Made by a program: the position numbers and the translations under genes
Shown here: positions 1 to 8,384 of the stretch, in pieces
How positions within the stretch are numbered: position 1 is the first letter of the stretch
Layout: every line of letters starts with the position of its first letter
Notes under the pieces: model-generated
The model's database searches: none
Told to the model about the DNA's origin: nothing
The model's input: only the letters and a program-made list of their open reading frames with translations
Assembly (NCBI GenBank): GCA_007131625.1
Contig: SLQC01000174.1
Location: 1-20,442 of the forward strand
Direction: 5' to 3'
Source of the DNA: Balneolales bacterium
GTDB lineage: Bacteria > Bacteroidota > Rhodothermia > Balneolales > Natronogracilivirgulaceae
Length of the DNA stretch: 20,442 nucleotides

Positions 1-2374
1 GACGCGAAGCCCCGATCGTTCGAAGCAGCACCGACTCGCGTAACCGCTGAAAGCGGCTTATAGCTATCGCACTGGCGAGAACAATCAGTCCGGTAAGTAT
101 ACTGAACATCGCCATGAATTGTACGGCCATGGCAACCTTATCAAGAAATGCCTGCACACTCTCCAGCACCAGACCGATGTCAATTGCCGAGATGTTGGGT
201 TGGGCCTGCACCACTCTTTGCTGAAGCTGAACCGTACTTTCCGTATCCGGCATTCGCAGTGTCATGGCATAGAATTGGGGTGCGGGCTCAAGCACACCAG
301 CCGGAAACAGAAGAAAAAAATTGGGCTCCGGACGTTGAAAATCGACATCACGAATGGAAGCAATACGGGTTTCAACCGGCACTCCCTGGACGTCGAACGT
401 AAGTTTATCATCAAGACCGACATCCAGATCCTCGGCGAGGCGCCGCTCCAGTGAGACCGGAACGATTGCTCCCGACCCGATCTCCTCCGAGCGACCGATC
501 CACTCACCCTCGCTGATTTTTTCAGCATCATTGAGTTCCTCGCGATAGGTTATGCGATATTCACGCGTGAGGGCCCAGGTACCGGCAGTTTTTGCCGAAT
601 CCTGACGAATTTCACGAACCGATCTGCCATTCATATGTGTGAGCCGCATGGATACAATGGGAACGTTATCCAACACTTTCCCGCCACTGAGGTTGGCCAT
701 CTCTTCCAGATCCCCCAGCTGATCTTGCTGGATGTCATAAAAAATCAGGTTGGGCTGATCACCGCCGGTCTGGAATTCAATTCGCTGCAATATCATCTCC
801 TGTGAAAGATACATGGAACCGATGAGCAGCATACCCATGCCGAGTGTGGTCACCAGAACGGCCGTCTGATTATGCGGCCGGAACATATTTGCAATGCCCT
901 GGCGCCAAACGTATGATAATGATTTGATTCGCAGCATTCTGGCAAACCGAATGAGCAGCATGGATGTTCCCAGCAGAACCAGCAATGATGCCATGATACC
1001 TCCTACAAATAGCAGAGCTGCAATGACATGTTCCAGCAAAATCGCAAGAATAATTACAAGCAGGGCAGTAATCGCCATGGCTGCAGCAACTTTTACCCGT
1101 TTCGGCACATGCGCCAGCGGCGAAAAATCGGTTGACCGGATCGTGAGCAGTGGCGGGATGTTGACGAGGCTGAGCAGCGGTATCACCGCAAGCGCAAAAC
1201 TGACCATCACACCCGTTAGAAATCCCAGAAACAGTGCCGGGATGGATATCTGCTGAATCAGATCAAACGGAAGGAAATCACTGAAGAACAGAGGGAGGAG
1301 TCGCTGCACCAGGAGTCCGGCAACGGAGCCGGCAAACGCCCCTGCAAGTCCGAGTCCGGCTACCTGCAGGCCGAATATGTACATTGTCTGACGCGACGAT
1401 ACGCCAAGGCAGCGAAGGGTGGCCACCGAGTTGCTTTTTCGCTTGATATAAACGTATACCGCACTGGCGACCCCCAGGGCACCGAGCATGAGTGCAATGA
1501 AACCTACCATCCCAAGGAATTTTGTCAGGAGATCTATGGCCTGTGCAAAATCTTCCTTGCGCGAGGCAACGGTTGCGACGCTGATCCTCCGGTCGGGAAC
1601 AGCCTCGCGTATCCTGGAGGCCAGCTCCTCTATTTCAGCTTCACTTTGCCCGTGATCCACCCCGAATCGAAACCATGTTATGTACTGAACCCGGCTTCCC
1701 CGATCGAGCAGATTGGAACCTGCGATGACATCCCGCGGAACAATGACACGCGGACCGATGAGCGAGAAGGCTGCCGATTCACCGGGCACCTCAAGGATTT
1801 CCCCGGAAATTTGAAGCCACTTGTCTCCCACCCGGATGGAATCCCCTACCTGCAATCCAAACTGATTCATCACAGGGCGGTCAACAAGTGCAGAGCGCTC
1901 ATGCTGATATCTCAATGCCGCGTCCGGCGGTTCGGTCTTAATTTCGCCATAAAAGGGGAATTCGCCTTCTATGCCACGTATTTGTGACAGTCGTGTGGCA
2001 TCGGTTTGACCGGTTTGGTTATTGGTACGGTCCTGGTCTTCGGGCGCTGCTACGCTAATCCGCTCGGCAGATGGACGAAACAGGACCATGGATGAGAACG
2101 CGATGGATCGCGCCTGGTCGCCTCCAATGGAATCGATGAGGCTTTGCAATTCGTCGCTGTACGCTTCATTCAAACTTATCTCCAGATCGGCGCCAAGAAG
2201 CTCTTTGGCCTGATCGTCCACGGTCAGCATGACATCACTGCGAAACGAAAGGATGGCAACCAGGGCCGCGACACCGGCAACAATTCCGCCGCAATACAAC
2301 AGAAGGCTACCCAGTTGCGATCGGGCATCGCGCCAGGCGGTTTTGATGCTGAAAAGATCGGGCAGCAATTTCAT
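1..2374 (-). CDS. ybbP: ABC transporter permease, YbbP/FtsX-like (3' end outside window)
   Basis: Reading leftward from the ATG at 2374, the frame stays open for 791 codons to the window edge, so the C terminus is missing. It begins MKLLPDLFSIKTAWRDA, followed by a membrane segment at about residues 20-42 and an extracytoplasmic domain of roughly 230 residues. A first FtsX block lies at about 275-400 (FLGMVGFIALMLGALGVAS, then KRKSNSVATLRCLGVSSRQ). Hydrophobic segments follow at about 420-520, then a second extracytoplasmic domain, and a second FtsX block starts at about 749 (RLRESVLLRTIGAS) and is cut by the edge. Two FtsX blocks in one chain of about 800 residues is the YbbP architecture, unlike MacB or LolC, which have one. 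The start overlaps the ATPase stop as ATGA, indicating translational coupling. The family is thought to move or extract hydrophobic or envelope substrates in the inner membrane. The substrate is not visible here. Confidence 0.9.
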   Translation of the reverse strand, partial: MKLLPDLFSIKTAWRDARSQLGSLLLYCGGIVAGVAALVAILSFRSDVMLTVDDQAKELLGADLEISLNEAYSDELQSLIDSIGGDQARSIAFSSMVLFRPSAERISVAAPEDQDRTNNQTGQTDATRLSQIRGIEGEFPFYGEIKTEPPDAALRYQHERSALVDRPVMNQFGLQVGDSIRVGDKWLQISGEILEVPGESAAFSLIGPRVIVPRDVIAGSNLLDRGSRVQYITWFRFGVDHGQSEAEIEELASRIREAVPDRRISVATVASRKEDFAQAIDLLTKFLGMVGFIALMLGALGVASAVYVYIKRKSNSVATLRCLGVSSRQTMYIFGLQVAGLGLAGAFAGSVAGLLVQRLLPLFFSDFLPFDLIQQISIPALFLGFLTGVMVSFALAVIPLLSLVNIPPLLTIRSTDFSPLAHVPKRVKVAAAMAITALLVIILAILLEHVIAALLFVGGIMASLLVLLGTSMLLIRFARMLRIKSLSYVWRQGIANMFRPHNQTAVLVTTLGMGMLLIGSMYLSQEMILQRIEFQTGGDQPNLIFYDIQQDQLGDLEEMANLSGGKVLDNVPIVSMRLTHMNGRSVREIRQDSAKTAGTWALTREYRITYREELNDAEKISEGEWIGRSEEIGSGAIVPVSLERRLAEDLDVGLDDKLTFDVQGVPVETRIASIRDVDFQRPEPNFFLLFPAGVLEPAPQFYAMTLRMPDTESTVQLQQRVVQAQPNISAIDIGLVLESVQAFLDKVAMAVQFMAMFSILTGLIVLASAIAISRFQRLRESVLLRTIGASR

Positions 2375-3111
2375 GAGGTAACCGTACTTTTCGTACTCGA
2401 TTCAAGAGTTTCCCCGGTTGATGTCCCGTATTGCGATGCACCGGTATCCGAGGCGATTTCGCCACCCTTCAACCGGATCACCCTGTCACACCGGGCGGCC
2501 AGGTCCGGGTCGTGGGTCACGATAACAAGCGTCGTTCCTTCTTTGGCATTCAAATCGAACAAAATGTCCTCGATCTGCTCTCCGGTTTCGGAATCCAGGT
2601 TCCCCGTCGGCTCGTCGGCAAACAGAATATCGGGTTTATGGATGAAAGCCCGGGCAATTCCGACTCGCTGCTGTTCACCACCGGAGAGTTGAGCAGGATA
2701 GTGATGCATTCGTCCGGCCAGCCCCACCTCTCCAAGCAATCGCTCGGCTTCACCTGCGACATCGTCATAAGCAACACCACGGAGCTCCACCGGCACCATC
2801 ACATTCTCGAGAGCGGTGAGTGTCGGGATCAATTGAAACGACTGGAAAATGAAACCGATATGCCGGTTGCGAATGACCGCCAGTCGCTCTTCGTCAAGTT
2901 GTTGAAGTGCATGGCCTTTCAGATACACTTCACCGGATGTCGCCTGGTCGAGGCCGGCACACAATCCAAGTAATGTGGTCTTTCCACTGCCTGACGGGCC
3001 CACTATGGCGCATGTGGTTCCGGGATCAATGTCAAAAGAGACGCGGTTGAGTACGGTTAGCGGACGGCTGCCGCTCTGGTACGTTTTCGTAAGCTGTTCA
3101 ACTTTAAGCAT
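2371..3111 (-). CDS. ybbA: ABC transporter ATP-binding protein, YbbA/LolD family
   Basis: This 246-residue protein is a complete ABC ATPase. Visible motifs are Walker A GPSGSGKT at 38-45, Q-loop Gln90 in GFIFQSFQL, signature LSGGEQQR at 142-149, Walker B DILFADEP at 161-168 with catalytic Glu167, and the switch His200. The sequence DEPTGNLDSETGEQI after Walker B is typical of the LolD/MacB/YbbA group that powers FtsX-type permeases. The C-terminal 25 residues are Ser/Thr-rich and look like a dispensable tail. The stop codon overlaps the permease start by four bases, so the two proteins almost certainly form one complex on the cytoplasmic face of the inner membrane. No clear Shine-Dalgarno precedes the ATG at 3111. 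The gene is divergent from a TesA-like esterase, the same arrangement as tesA/ybbA-ybbP in Escherichia coli. Confidence 0.93.
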   Translation of the reverse strand: MLKVEQLTKTYQSGSRPLTVLNRVSFDIDPGTTCAIVGPSGSGKTTLLGLCAGLDQATSGEVYLKGHALQQLDEERLAVIRNRHIGFIFQSFQLIPTLTALENVMVPVELRGVAYDDVAGEAERLLGEVGLAGRMHHYPAQLSGGEQQRVGIARAFIHKPDILFADEPTGNLDSETGEQIEDILFDLNAKEGTTLVIVTHDPDLAARCDRVIRLKGGEIASDTGASQYGTSTGETLESSTKSTVTS

Positions 3112-3302
3112 GTGTGTAGATGAAGTGTATGGCCAAGAACGAAATTGAAAATGTCAAGTGAGATTAAATCCATAATTTGCCGTTCGATTCCTGTGCGGAA
3201 CAATTTACGATACGGCGAATGTGTGCTGTTGATTCGTTCGACTAAAACTAATTTTACGAAAAAATCGTTGCTCTGATTTGTACATTTTAAAACAAACGGA
3301 CT

Positions 3303-3998
3303 ATGAATCGTTTCATTTCAATTACAATTGTATCCCTGTTTATGATAAGTATGTTCTGTGCCTTCAGCAGCACAAGTTTTACACAGGCCAAAAGCGTAAT
3401 CGGGGATGCAAACAAACATTTTCATCCGAAGAGCTCCGGCTCAGGCGGCATCACCATCCTGTTTTTTGGCGACAGCATCACTGCCGGATACGGTCTGGAC
3501 ATGGAGCAGGCTTTTCCCGCCCTGATCGAAGCCAAAGCCGATTCGCTGGGATATGCCGTTGAGGCTGTCAATGCCGGTGTAAGTGGTGAAACATCGGCCG
3601 GCGGCCTGCGCCGGGTTGACTGGATTCTTCAACGTCCGTTTGACATTTTTGTCCTGGAGCTCGGCGCCAATGACGGGTTGCGCGGCGTGGATCCCGATCA
3701 CACACGAAATAACCTCCAGCAGATCATGGACAAGGTCCGGGCCAACAGACCTGATATACACATCGTGCTGACCGGCATGGAAGCTCCGCCCAATATGGGT
3801 GAAAACTATATCCGCAGCTTTCGTCAAATATACAGTGATCTTGCGGATAATAACGATGTGACCTTCATGCCGTTTATCCTGAAGGATGTTGCGGGGGAGC
3901 CCAGTCTCAACCAGCCGGACGGTATTCACCCGACCGCAGAGGGACATCGTATCATAGCCGGAAATGTATGGGAGATACTGGAGCCCTTACTGAAATAG
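3303..3998 (+). CDS. tesA: SGNH-family arylesterase / lysophospholipase (TesA-like)
   Basis: The 231-residue protein starts with an apparent signal peptide (about residues 1-29, hydrophobic core ITIVSLFMISMFCAF), so it is probably exported. All four SGNH blocks are present: FFGDSITAGYG with nucleophile Ser58, AGVSGETSAGG with oxyanion Gly95, LGANDGLRG with Asn123, and PDGIHPTAEGH with the catalytic Asp206/His209 pair. This matches TesA/acyl-CoA thioesterase I and related arylesterases, which hydrolyse acyl esters, thioesters or lysophospholipids in the periplasm. The exact substrate cannot be read. The gene is divergent from ybbA across 191 bases and is followed 52 bases later by a DUF2905 gene. 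Because TesA and YbbA-YbbP keep this neighbourhood in distant bacteria, a shared role in lipid or envelope metabolism is reasonable inference. Confidence 0.93.
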   Translation: MNRFISITIVSLFMISMFCAFSSTSFTQAKSVIGDANKHFHPKSSGSGGITILFFGDSITAGYGLDMEQAFPALIEAKADSLGYAVEAVNAGVSGETSAGGLRRVDWILQRPFDIFVLELGANDGLRGVDPDHTRNNLQQIMDKVRANRPDIHIVLTGMEAPPNMGENYIRSFRQIYSDLADNNDVTFMPFILKDVAGEPSLNQPDGIHPTAEGHRIIAGNVWEILEPLLK

Positions 3999-4050
3999 CC
4001 GGATGCCGGCAACCACTGTAAGTTGACAGACACTATAACCATCTTGAAAT

Positions 4051-4263
4051 ATGGCACGATTCATCATAGTCACAGGTATCATATTTTTGATTGTCGGCAT
4101 CATTTTGCAGCTGTTTCCGGGTTTGTCCCAATGGCTCGGCCGTTTACCCGGTGATATCCGATACGAAACGGGAAATACCAGGATTTATATCCCCGTCACC
4201 ACCATGTTGCTGCTCAGCATTCTGCTTACCATTGCAATTAACCTGATCCGGCGGTTGCTATAG
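4051..4263 (+). CDS. DUF2905 small membrane protein
   Basis: This 70-residue protein has two hydrophobic segments, at about residues 2-23 and 46-66, separated by a short polar linker. The linker carries LGRLPGDI (29-36) and is followed by TRIYIPVTTMLLLSILLT. This layout and the GRLPGDI motif match the DUF2905 family, whose members are about 65-75 residues and have no established function. The length is normal for the family. It lies 52 bases downstream of the esterase on the same strand, so the two may be cotranscribed. It probably sits in the inner membrane as a helical hairpin. Confidence 0.85.
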   Translation: MARFIIVTGIIFLIVGIILQLFPGLSQWLGRLPGDIRYETGNTRIYIPVTTMLLLSILLTIAINLIRRLL

Positions 4264-4579
4264 GCTGAACGAAGTTAAGTCCAAATGGAATTTCACCGGA
4301 TCGCTGGACATTCGAACCGTCCTCCGGCGAAATCCGCGACGGGTATATCTGAAGCCGCGGCACGCTTGACGAAGAAGGCAGTATCATCGCTATTCTGAAA
4401 CTCTTGACGCATTTTTGCGGCATATCGGACCTGACCAGCATGTGAGAATAGTCTGTTTTTAAATAAATGGGTTAGCTTCAAAATGTCATCATATTGCAAA
4501 AATGTCATGGATTTAATAACTTGCAAGTCAAGGTTTTACATATCTGTTCGCAACACCGGCAATCTCTAACTGCTCCGCC
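4264..4579 (+). other. Intergenic region, 316 bases, no gene recognised
   Basis: Short reading frames exist on both strands but none has recognisable motifs, composition or a credible start. The left half (to about 4440) has the GC content of coding DNA and could be a decayed remnant, while the right half is AT-rich and likely holds the promoter for the DUF3160 gene. Within it AAAATGTCAT occurs twice as a perfect direct repeat (4480-4489 and 4499-4508), 19 bases apart start to start. Confidence 0.5.
4480..4508 (+). repeat. Direct repeat AAAATGTCAT x2 upstream of the DUF3160 gene
   Basis: Two identical 10-base copies lie at 4480-4489 and 4499-4508, spaced 19 bases start to start and about 70-100 bases before the start codon at 4580. 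The spacing is near two helical turns, so tandem half-sites for a regulator are possible. Chance cannot be excluded in AT-rich DNA. Confidence 0.4.
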
Positions 4580-7174
4580 ATGAAAACGGTATTGCCATTG
4601 ATTTCCCTCCTGCTGTGCGTTCTCCATCTGCCCTGCGCAACACAGGCACAGCAATCCGCCGAATTTGATCTGGAAGCCTTCACCCAGTTTCTGAATCAAC
4701 ATCAGAACCTCTCAGTTGAAGAACTCAAAGAACTCTATCCTGCAGACAATCTGCTGAGTGAGTCGCCCGCACAATTCGGTGACGCCCTGTACGCCGACAC
4801 CCTTCAGCGCTATTACCGGCTGAACGAAAATGAAATAGAGCTTCTGGAAAAGCACAGCTTCCTTGTCACCGACCGGATACGTTACGAAAGTTTCGGTGAA
4901 GCCTTTTTCACCATTTACAAGCGCGATCTGCCGGTTTATATTTCCAGCGATGCCATTCTGCATGCCTTGCACATGTCCTATTCCGAAATTTTGATCAACC
5001 TGGAGCTTTATGAGCTCAAACCACGTCTGGAGAAGTTGCTGAGCGGCCTGCACCAACAGCTGGAGGTGCTGGAGGAACAATACGGCAACGACCAGATCAT
5101 GGCTCGCAGTCTTAAAGATTTGGACCTCTACCTGACCATCACCCGTCATCTGCTCGGAGATATAACCTCGCCTGTTTTCCGGGATAATGAACAGGAAGTT
5201 GACACTCTGATGCTACTTATCGATGAACGCTCAAAGGCCCATTATCCGCTTTTTGCCCACGTGCCCAGAGCAATTGATTTCAGCCAGTTTACGCCTCGCG
5301 GTCACTACACCCAAAACGAACGGCTTACCCGCTACTTTCAGGCCATGATGTGGCTCGGTCGCACCGAGTTCTACCTCATCCTCCCAAAATCCATTGAGTA
5401 TAACGCCCTGCCGGAGGAAGAGCAAAACAAGATCGCCCGGCGCCAGACCATCAGTGCTTATCTGATCAGGGAAGCACTGGATCATCCGGATCTTTATGAA
5501 ACACTTGAGGAGATGGACCGGCTCATCACTTTTCTCTCCGGTGAATCCGATAATGTCACTCCCGGACACCTCGAGCGGCTGCAAACGGCCACCGGATTCG
5601 AAAACGCCAGGTCTCTGACAGACATGGATACGTATCTTGATTTTCGCAAGCATCTTGAAATGGAGCCGTTTGCGTCACAGCGCATCCTGTCACAGATTCT
5701 CAGAACCGATCCCACCACTCCGGAAAAAATCAAGCCGGCATCGGCCTTCCTCCTGCTTGGACAACGGTTTATCATCGATTCATTTGTCATGGCCAATGTG
5801 GTCTACGATCACGTCAGCAATCCCAACCGGATGCTGCCCAAAAGTGCAGATGTCCTGTTCGCACTGGGCAATAATGATGCCCTGGAGATTTTGAGGGAGG
5901 AACTGGATTATTACGGATACGAAAGACAGCTGGCAGCACTGAGGTATCTGATCGACAGCTATGACCACCAATTCTGGCAAAGCTCCTTTTTCAATTTGTG
6001 GCTTAATGCGATTCGTCAGCTGAACCCGCGTCAGGATCGTGCATCTTATACGGAAGACCCATCCAGCCGGTTCGAACAGCCCCGGCGCTCTGAGCTTCCC
6101 GAATTCATGCAGACCGAGGCCTGGAGTCGAAAAACGATGACCACGCAGCTTGCGTCATGGGCGCAGCTTCGACACGACAATCTGCTGTACGGCAAGCAGT
6201 CCTACACCGGCGGACCCATCTGCGAGTACCCGCACAGCTATGTCGAACCGGTTCCTCATTTTTTCCGTGCGGTACAACTCCTTGCTGTAGAGGCTCGCAA
6301 ATCATTCGATTCAATACTTGACGACAGCTGGAGACGTACCCGCATCACATCTTATTTCAAAAATCTTGAAGATATTGTCGCCAAACTGGCAATCATTGCC
6401 CAAAAACAGATCGATGGCATCGATACTTCGCAGGAGGAAAAAGCATTCCTGCAGGAAATGCTGCACGAGTCCAATGTCTGCGGAATCCAGATTACCGGCT
6501 GGTACAAGGATCTTTACTTTACCGGGGAGGATGGTGCTCTGGAAAAAGATTACGTAGTGGCCGATGTGCACACCTCCCCATACAATGAAGTCGGCAATGT
6601 GGTGGGATGGGTGCACCATGTCGGAACCGGTCCGCTTAATCTCGCCGTCCTTTCCGCCAAACTTGGTGACGGCAACACCTACGCCTTTGTGGGACCGGTA
6701 ATGAGCTTCTATGAACATGTTAGCGTGAATTTCAAGCGGTTGACAGACGAAGAGTGGGTGAGCATGTTTGAAGATCAACCGGCGCTGCGACCGGAATTTG
6801 TGGAAAGCTACCTGTTTGATTCCGGTGAATTTTACTATGACAACCGGAATTATCTGGTATCCGCCGGCCAATCCGACCACTCCTCCGCTTTTACCGAATC
6901 ACCCGGAGAAATCGAGCTGCGACAAAACTACCCGAATCCATTTAACAGCAGTACCACAATAGCCTTCCGGATTCCATCCGCACTATCCAACAGTCCGGTA
7001 AAACTGACCGTGTATGATATCCAGGGACGACGGGTTCAGACTTTGGTGGATGAACATATGCCGGCGGGTAACTATACCGTGCGGTGGGAGGCCAATGCGG
7101 CCAGCGGTACCTACTACTATCGGCTGGAAGTGGCGGGTCAGACAAGATCCGGTCAGATGACTTTGGTAAAATAG
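4580..7174 (+). CDS. Secreted DUF3160-family protein with C-terminal T9SS sorting domain
   Basis: This is an 864-residue exported protein. Residues 1-23 form a signal peptide (LPLISLLLCVLHLPCATQA, likely cleaved after Ala23). The main body, about 60-745, matches the DUF3160 family: it contains DLPVYISSDAILHALHMSYSEIL, the RYFQAMMWLGRTEFYL block, WAQLRHDNLLYGKQSY and VADVHTSPYNEVGNVVGWVHHVGTG. No enzymatic activity is established for the family, although conserved Asp/His residues in these blocks would suit a metal or ligand site. From about residue 776 to the end there is a type A sorting domain (LRQNYPNPFNSSTTIAFRI, then VYDIQGRRVQTLVDE and GTYYYRLEVAGQTRSGQMTLVK). This FlgD-like Ig fold directs cargo through the type IX secretion system to the cell surface or medium. 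The gene appears to be a single transcription unit or the head of the genes that follow; no strong Shine-Dalgarno is seen. Confidence 0.9.
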   Translation: MKTVLPLISLLLCVLHLPCATQAQQSAEFDLEAFTQFLNQHQNLSVEELKELYPADNLLSESPAQFGDALYADTLQRYYRLNENEIELLEKHSFLVTDRIRYESFGEAFFTIYKRDLPVYISSDAILHALHMSYSEILINLELYELKPRLEKLLSGLHQQLEVLEEQYGNDQIMARSLKDLDLYLTITRHLLGDITSPVFRDNEQEVDTLMLLIDERSKAHYPLFAHVPRAIDFSQFTPRGHYTQNERLTRYFQAMMWLGRTEFYLILPKSIEYNALPEEEQNKIARRQTISAYLIREALDHPDLYETLEEMDRLITFLSGESDNVTPGHLERLQTATGFENARSLTDMDTYLDFRKHLEMEPFASQRILSQILRTDPTTPEKIKPASAFLLLGQRFIIDSFVMANVVYDHVSNPNRMLPKSADVLFALGNNDALEILREELDYYGYERQLAALRYLIDSYDHQFWQSSFFNLWLNAIRQLNPRQDRASYTEDPSSRFEQPRRSELPEFMQTEAWSRKTMTTQLASWAQLRHDNLLYGKQSYTGGPICEYPHSYVEPVPHFFRAVQLLAVEARKSFDSILDDSWRRTRITSYFKNLEDIVAKLAIIAQKQIDGIDTSQEEKAFLQEMLHESNVCGIQITGWYKDLYFTGEDGALEKDYVVADVHTSPYNEVGNVVGWVHHVGTGPLNLAVLSAKLGDGNTYAFVGPVMSFYEHVSVNFKRLTDEEWVSMFEDQPALRPEFVESYLFDSGEFYYDNRNYLVSAGQSDHSSAFTESPGEIELRQNYPNPFNSSTTIAFRIPSALSNSPVKLTVYDIQGRRVQTLVDEHMPAGNYTVRWEANAASGTYYYRLEVAGQTRSGQMTLVK

Positions 7175-7246
7175 TGGCGTTGCATTGAGTTGTTTCAGAC
7201 AATATTTATTTTTTAACAAACCCAAGTGTAATGCCAGAGTACAATT

Positions 7247-8275
7247 ATGAAAAAAATGTTGATTTTGAAATCATTTACCATGATTCTGTTCCTCTTGATC
7301 CAATGCGGTGAGTCGTCTGATATAAAAGAGCTTGATGACTCCGATGTTCAAACACTCGGGTTTATCGAACAGCATCACGAGAATCTCAAATACACTCTTA
7401 ATCCGTCTAACCGGCCGCAAATTATTGGTGAAGGATTTTCTTGGTCTGAGGGCCCCGTATGGGTTGAAGAGCATGAGTTTCTCTTGTTCTCTGATATTCC
7501 CGAAAATAAAATTTATCAATGGTCGAAAGAAAACGGAATTGTTTCATATCTGAAGCCATCAGGGTACACCGGTGATTCAGATAGAGGTGGAGGTCTCGGC
7601 TCAAACGGACTCATAATCGGCCAAAACGGTGAACTCATATTGTGTCAGCATGGAGATCGAAGAATTGCCCGTATGGATGCGGCTCTTGATCAGCCCGCCG
7701 CGGAATTCATTACAATTGCAGAATCTTACAATGGAAAACTTTTTGACAGTCCCAACGACCTTGTACAACACAGCAGCGGAAGTATCTATTTTACCGATCC
7801 CCCATATGGCCTTGAAGGAAGAGTGGACGACCCGAAAAAAGAGCTTGATTTCCAGGGTGTTTTCCGTGTTGATCCGGATGGCACCGTAACACTTCTTACC
7901 GATGAATTGAACAAACCAAACGGACTGGCGTTTTCACCGGATGAAAGCCTGCTTTATGTGGCCAATTCGCATCGCGATCGGGCAATCTGGATGGTCTATG
8001 ATGTACTGGATGATGGCGGGATTGCCAATGGGCGTCTATTTTATGACGCTACCGAGCATGTGGGTGAAGAACCGGGATTGCCGGATGGCATGAAAGTAAA
8101 CAGTGACGGTATTATTTTTGCGACCGGTCCGGGCGGAGTCTGGATTTTTACTCCGGATGCCACTGTGCTGGGTATCGTTAAAACTGGTGAATTTATTTCA
8201 AATCTGGCTTTTGACACGGACGAATCAACCCTTTACATGACAGCCAACAATTATCTATTACGATTGCCATTGTGA
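7247..8275 (+). CDS. SMP-30/gluconolactonase-like lipoprotein
   Basis: This 342-residue protein begins with a hydrophobic leader ending LLIQCGESS. Cys20 is a plausible lipidation site, though Gln at -1 makes the lipobox non-classical. The rest is a six-bladed beta-propeller of the SMP-30/gluconolactonase/LRE family. The four expected metal ligands can be placed: Glu68 in SWSEGPVW, Asn170 in DSPNDLV, Asn225 in NKPNGLAFS and Asp280 in GLPDGMKV. FTDPPYGL and GGVWIFTPD are further family hallmarks. Family members hydrolyse sugar lactones or related esters using one divalent cation, so a periplasmic or surface sugar-acid lactonase is likely. The real substrate is unknown. It lies 72 bases after the DUF3160 gene on the same strand, with no terminator between them that I can see. 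Confidence 0.88.
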   Translation: MKKMLILKSFTMILFLLIQCGESSDIKELDDSDVQTLGFIEQHHENLKYTLNPSNRPQIIGEGFSWSEGPVWVEEHEFLLFSDIPENKIYQWSKENGIVSYLKPSGYTGDSDRGGGLGSNGLIIGQNGELILCQHGDRRIARMDAALDQPAAEFITIAESYNGKLFDSPNDLVQHSSGSIYFTDPPYGLEGRVDDPKKELDFQGVFRVDPDGTVTLLTDELNKPNGLAFSPDESLLYVANSHRDRAIWMVYDVLDDGGIANGRLFYDATEHVGEEPGLPDGMKVNSDGIIFATGPGGVWIFTPDATVLGIVKTGEFISNLAFDTDESTLYMTANNYLLRLPL

Positions 8276-8312
8276 TTGGTTGAATATGTCTTTTTATAAT
8301 ATGACCTGATGT

Positions 8313-8345
8313 GGACGCTGCAGAGAAACCATTGGTTTTACGTCC
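8313..8345 (+). other. Imperfect hairpin between the lactonase and GNAT genes
   Basis: GGACG (8313-8317) pairs with CGTCC (8341-8345), and inside it AAACC (8326-8330) pairs with GGTTT (8334-8338) around a 3-base loop, leaving an 8-base and a 2-base internal loop. No T-tract follows, so it is a weak candidate for a terminator or an RNA-processing element. Confidence 0.3.
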
Positions 8346-8372
8346 GTCGAGTTGCCGGAATAGAAACCTGTG

Positions 8373-8378
8373 AAGGAG
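8373..8378 (+). promoter_or_regulatory. Ribosome binding site that fixes the GNAT start
   Basis: AAGGAG lies six bases before the ATG at 8385. An in-frame GTG at 8370 would overlap this site, so the ATG is the better start. It is one of the few clear Shine-Dalgarno sequences in the window. Confidence 0.75.
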
Positions 8379-8384
8379 CAAATC

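Noticed and set aside
2144..2973. Plus-strand frames of 182 and 180 codons across the ABC transporter genes
   Set aside because: They are shadows of the ATPase and permease, whose motifs are complete on the minus strand.
3441..3947. 168-codon minus-strand frame inside the esterase gene
   Set aside because: It is antisense to the conserved SGNH blocks and has no family features.
4238..4526. Two short minus-strand frames (67 and 77 codons) in the gap before the DUF3160 gene
   Set aside because: Neither has hydrophobic or domain structure, nor a credible ribosome site; one overlaps the DUF2905 gene.
6311..6880. 189-codon minus-strand frame inside the DUF3160 gene
   Set aside because: No motifs; lies wholly within a well-supported gene on the other strand.
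8370..8384. GTG start adding five residues to the GNAT protein
   Set aside because: The AAGGAG ribosome site at 8373-8378 lies inside that extension and is ideally placed for the ATG at 8385.
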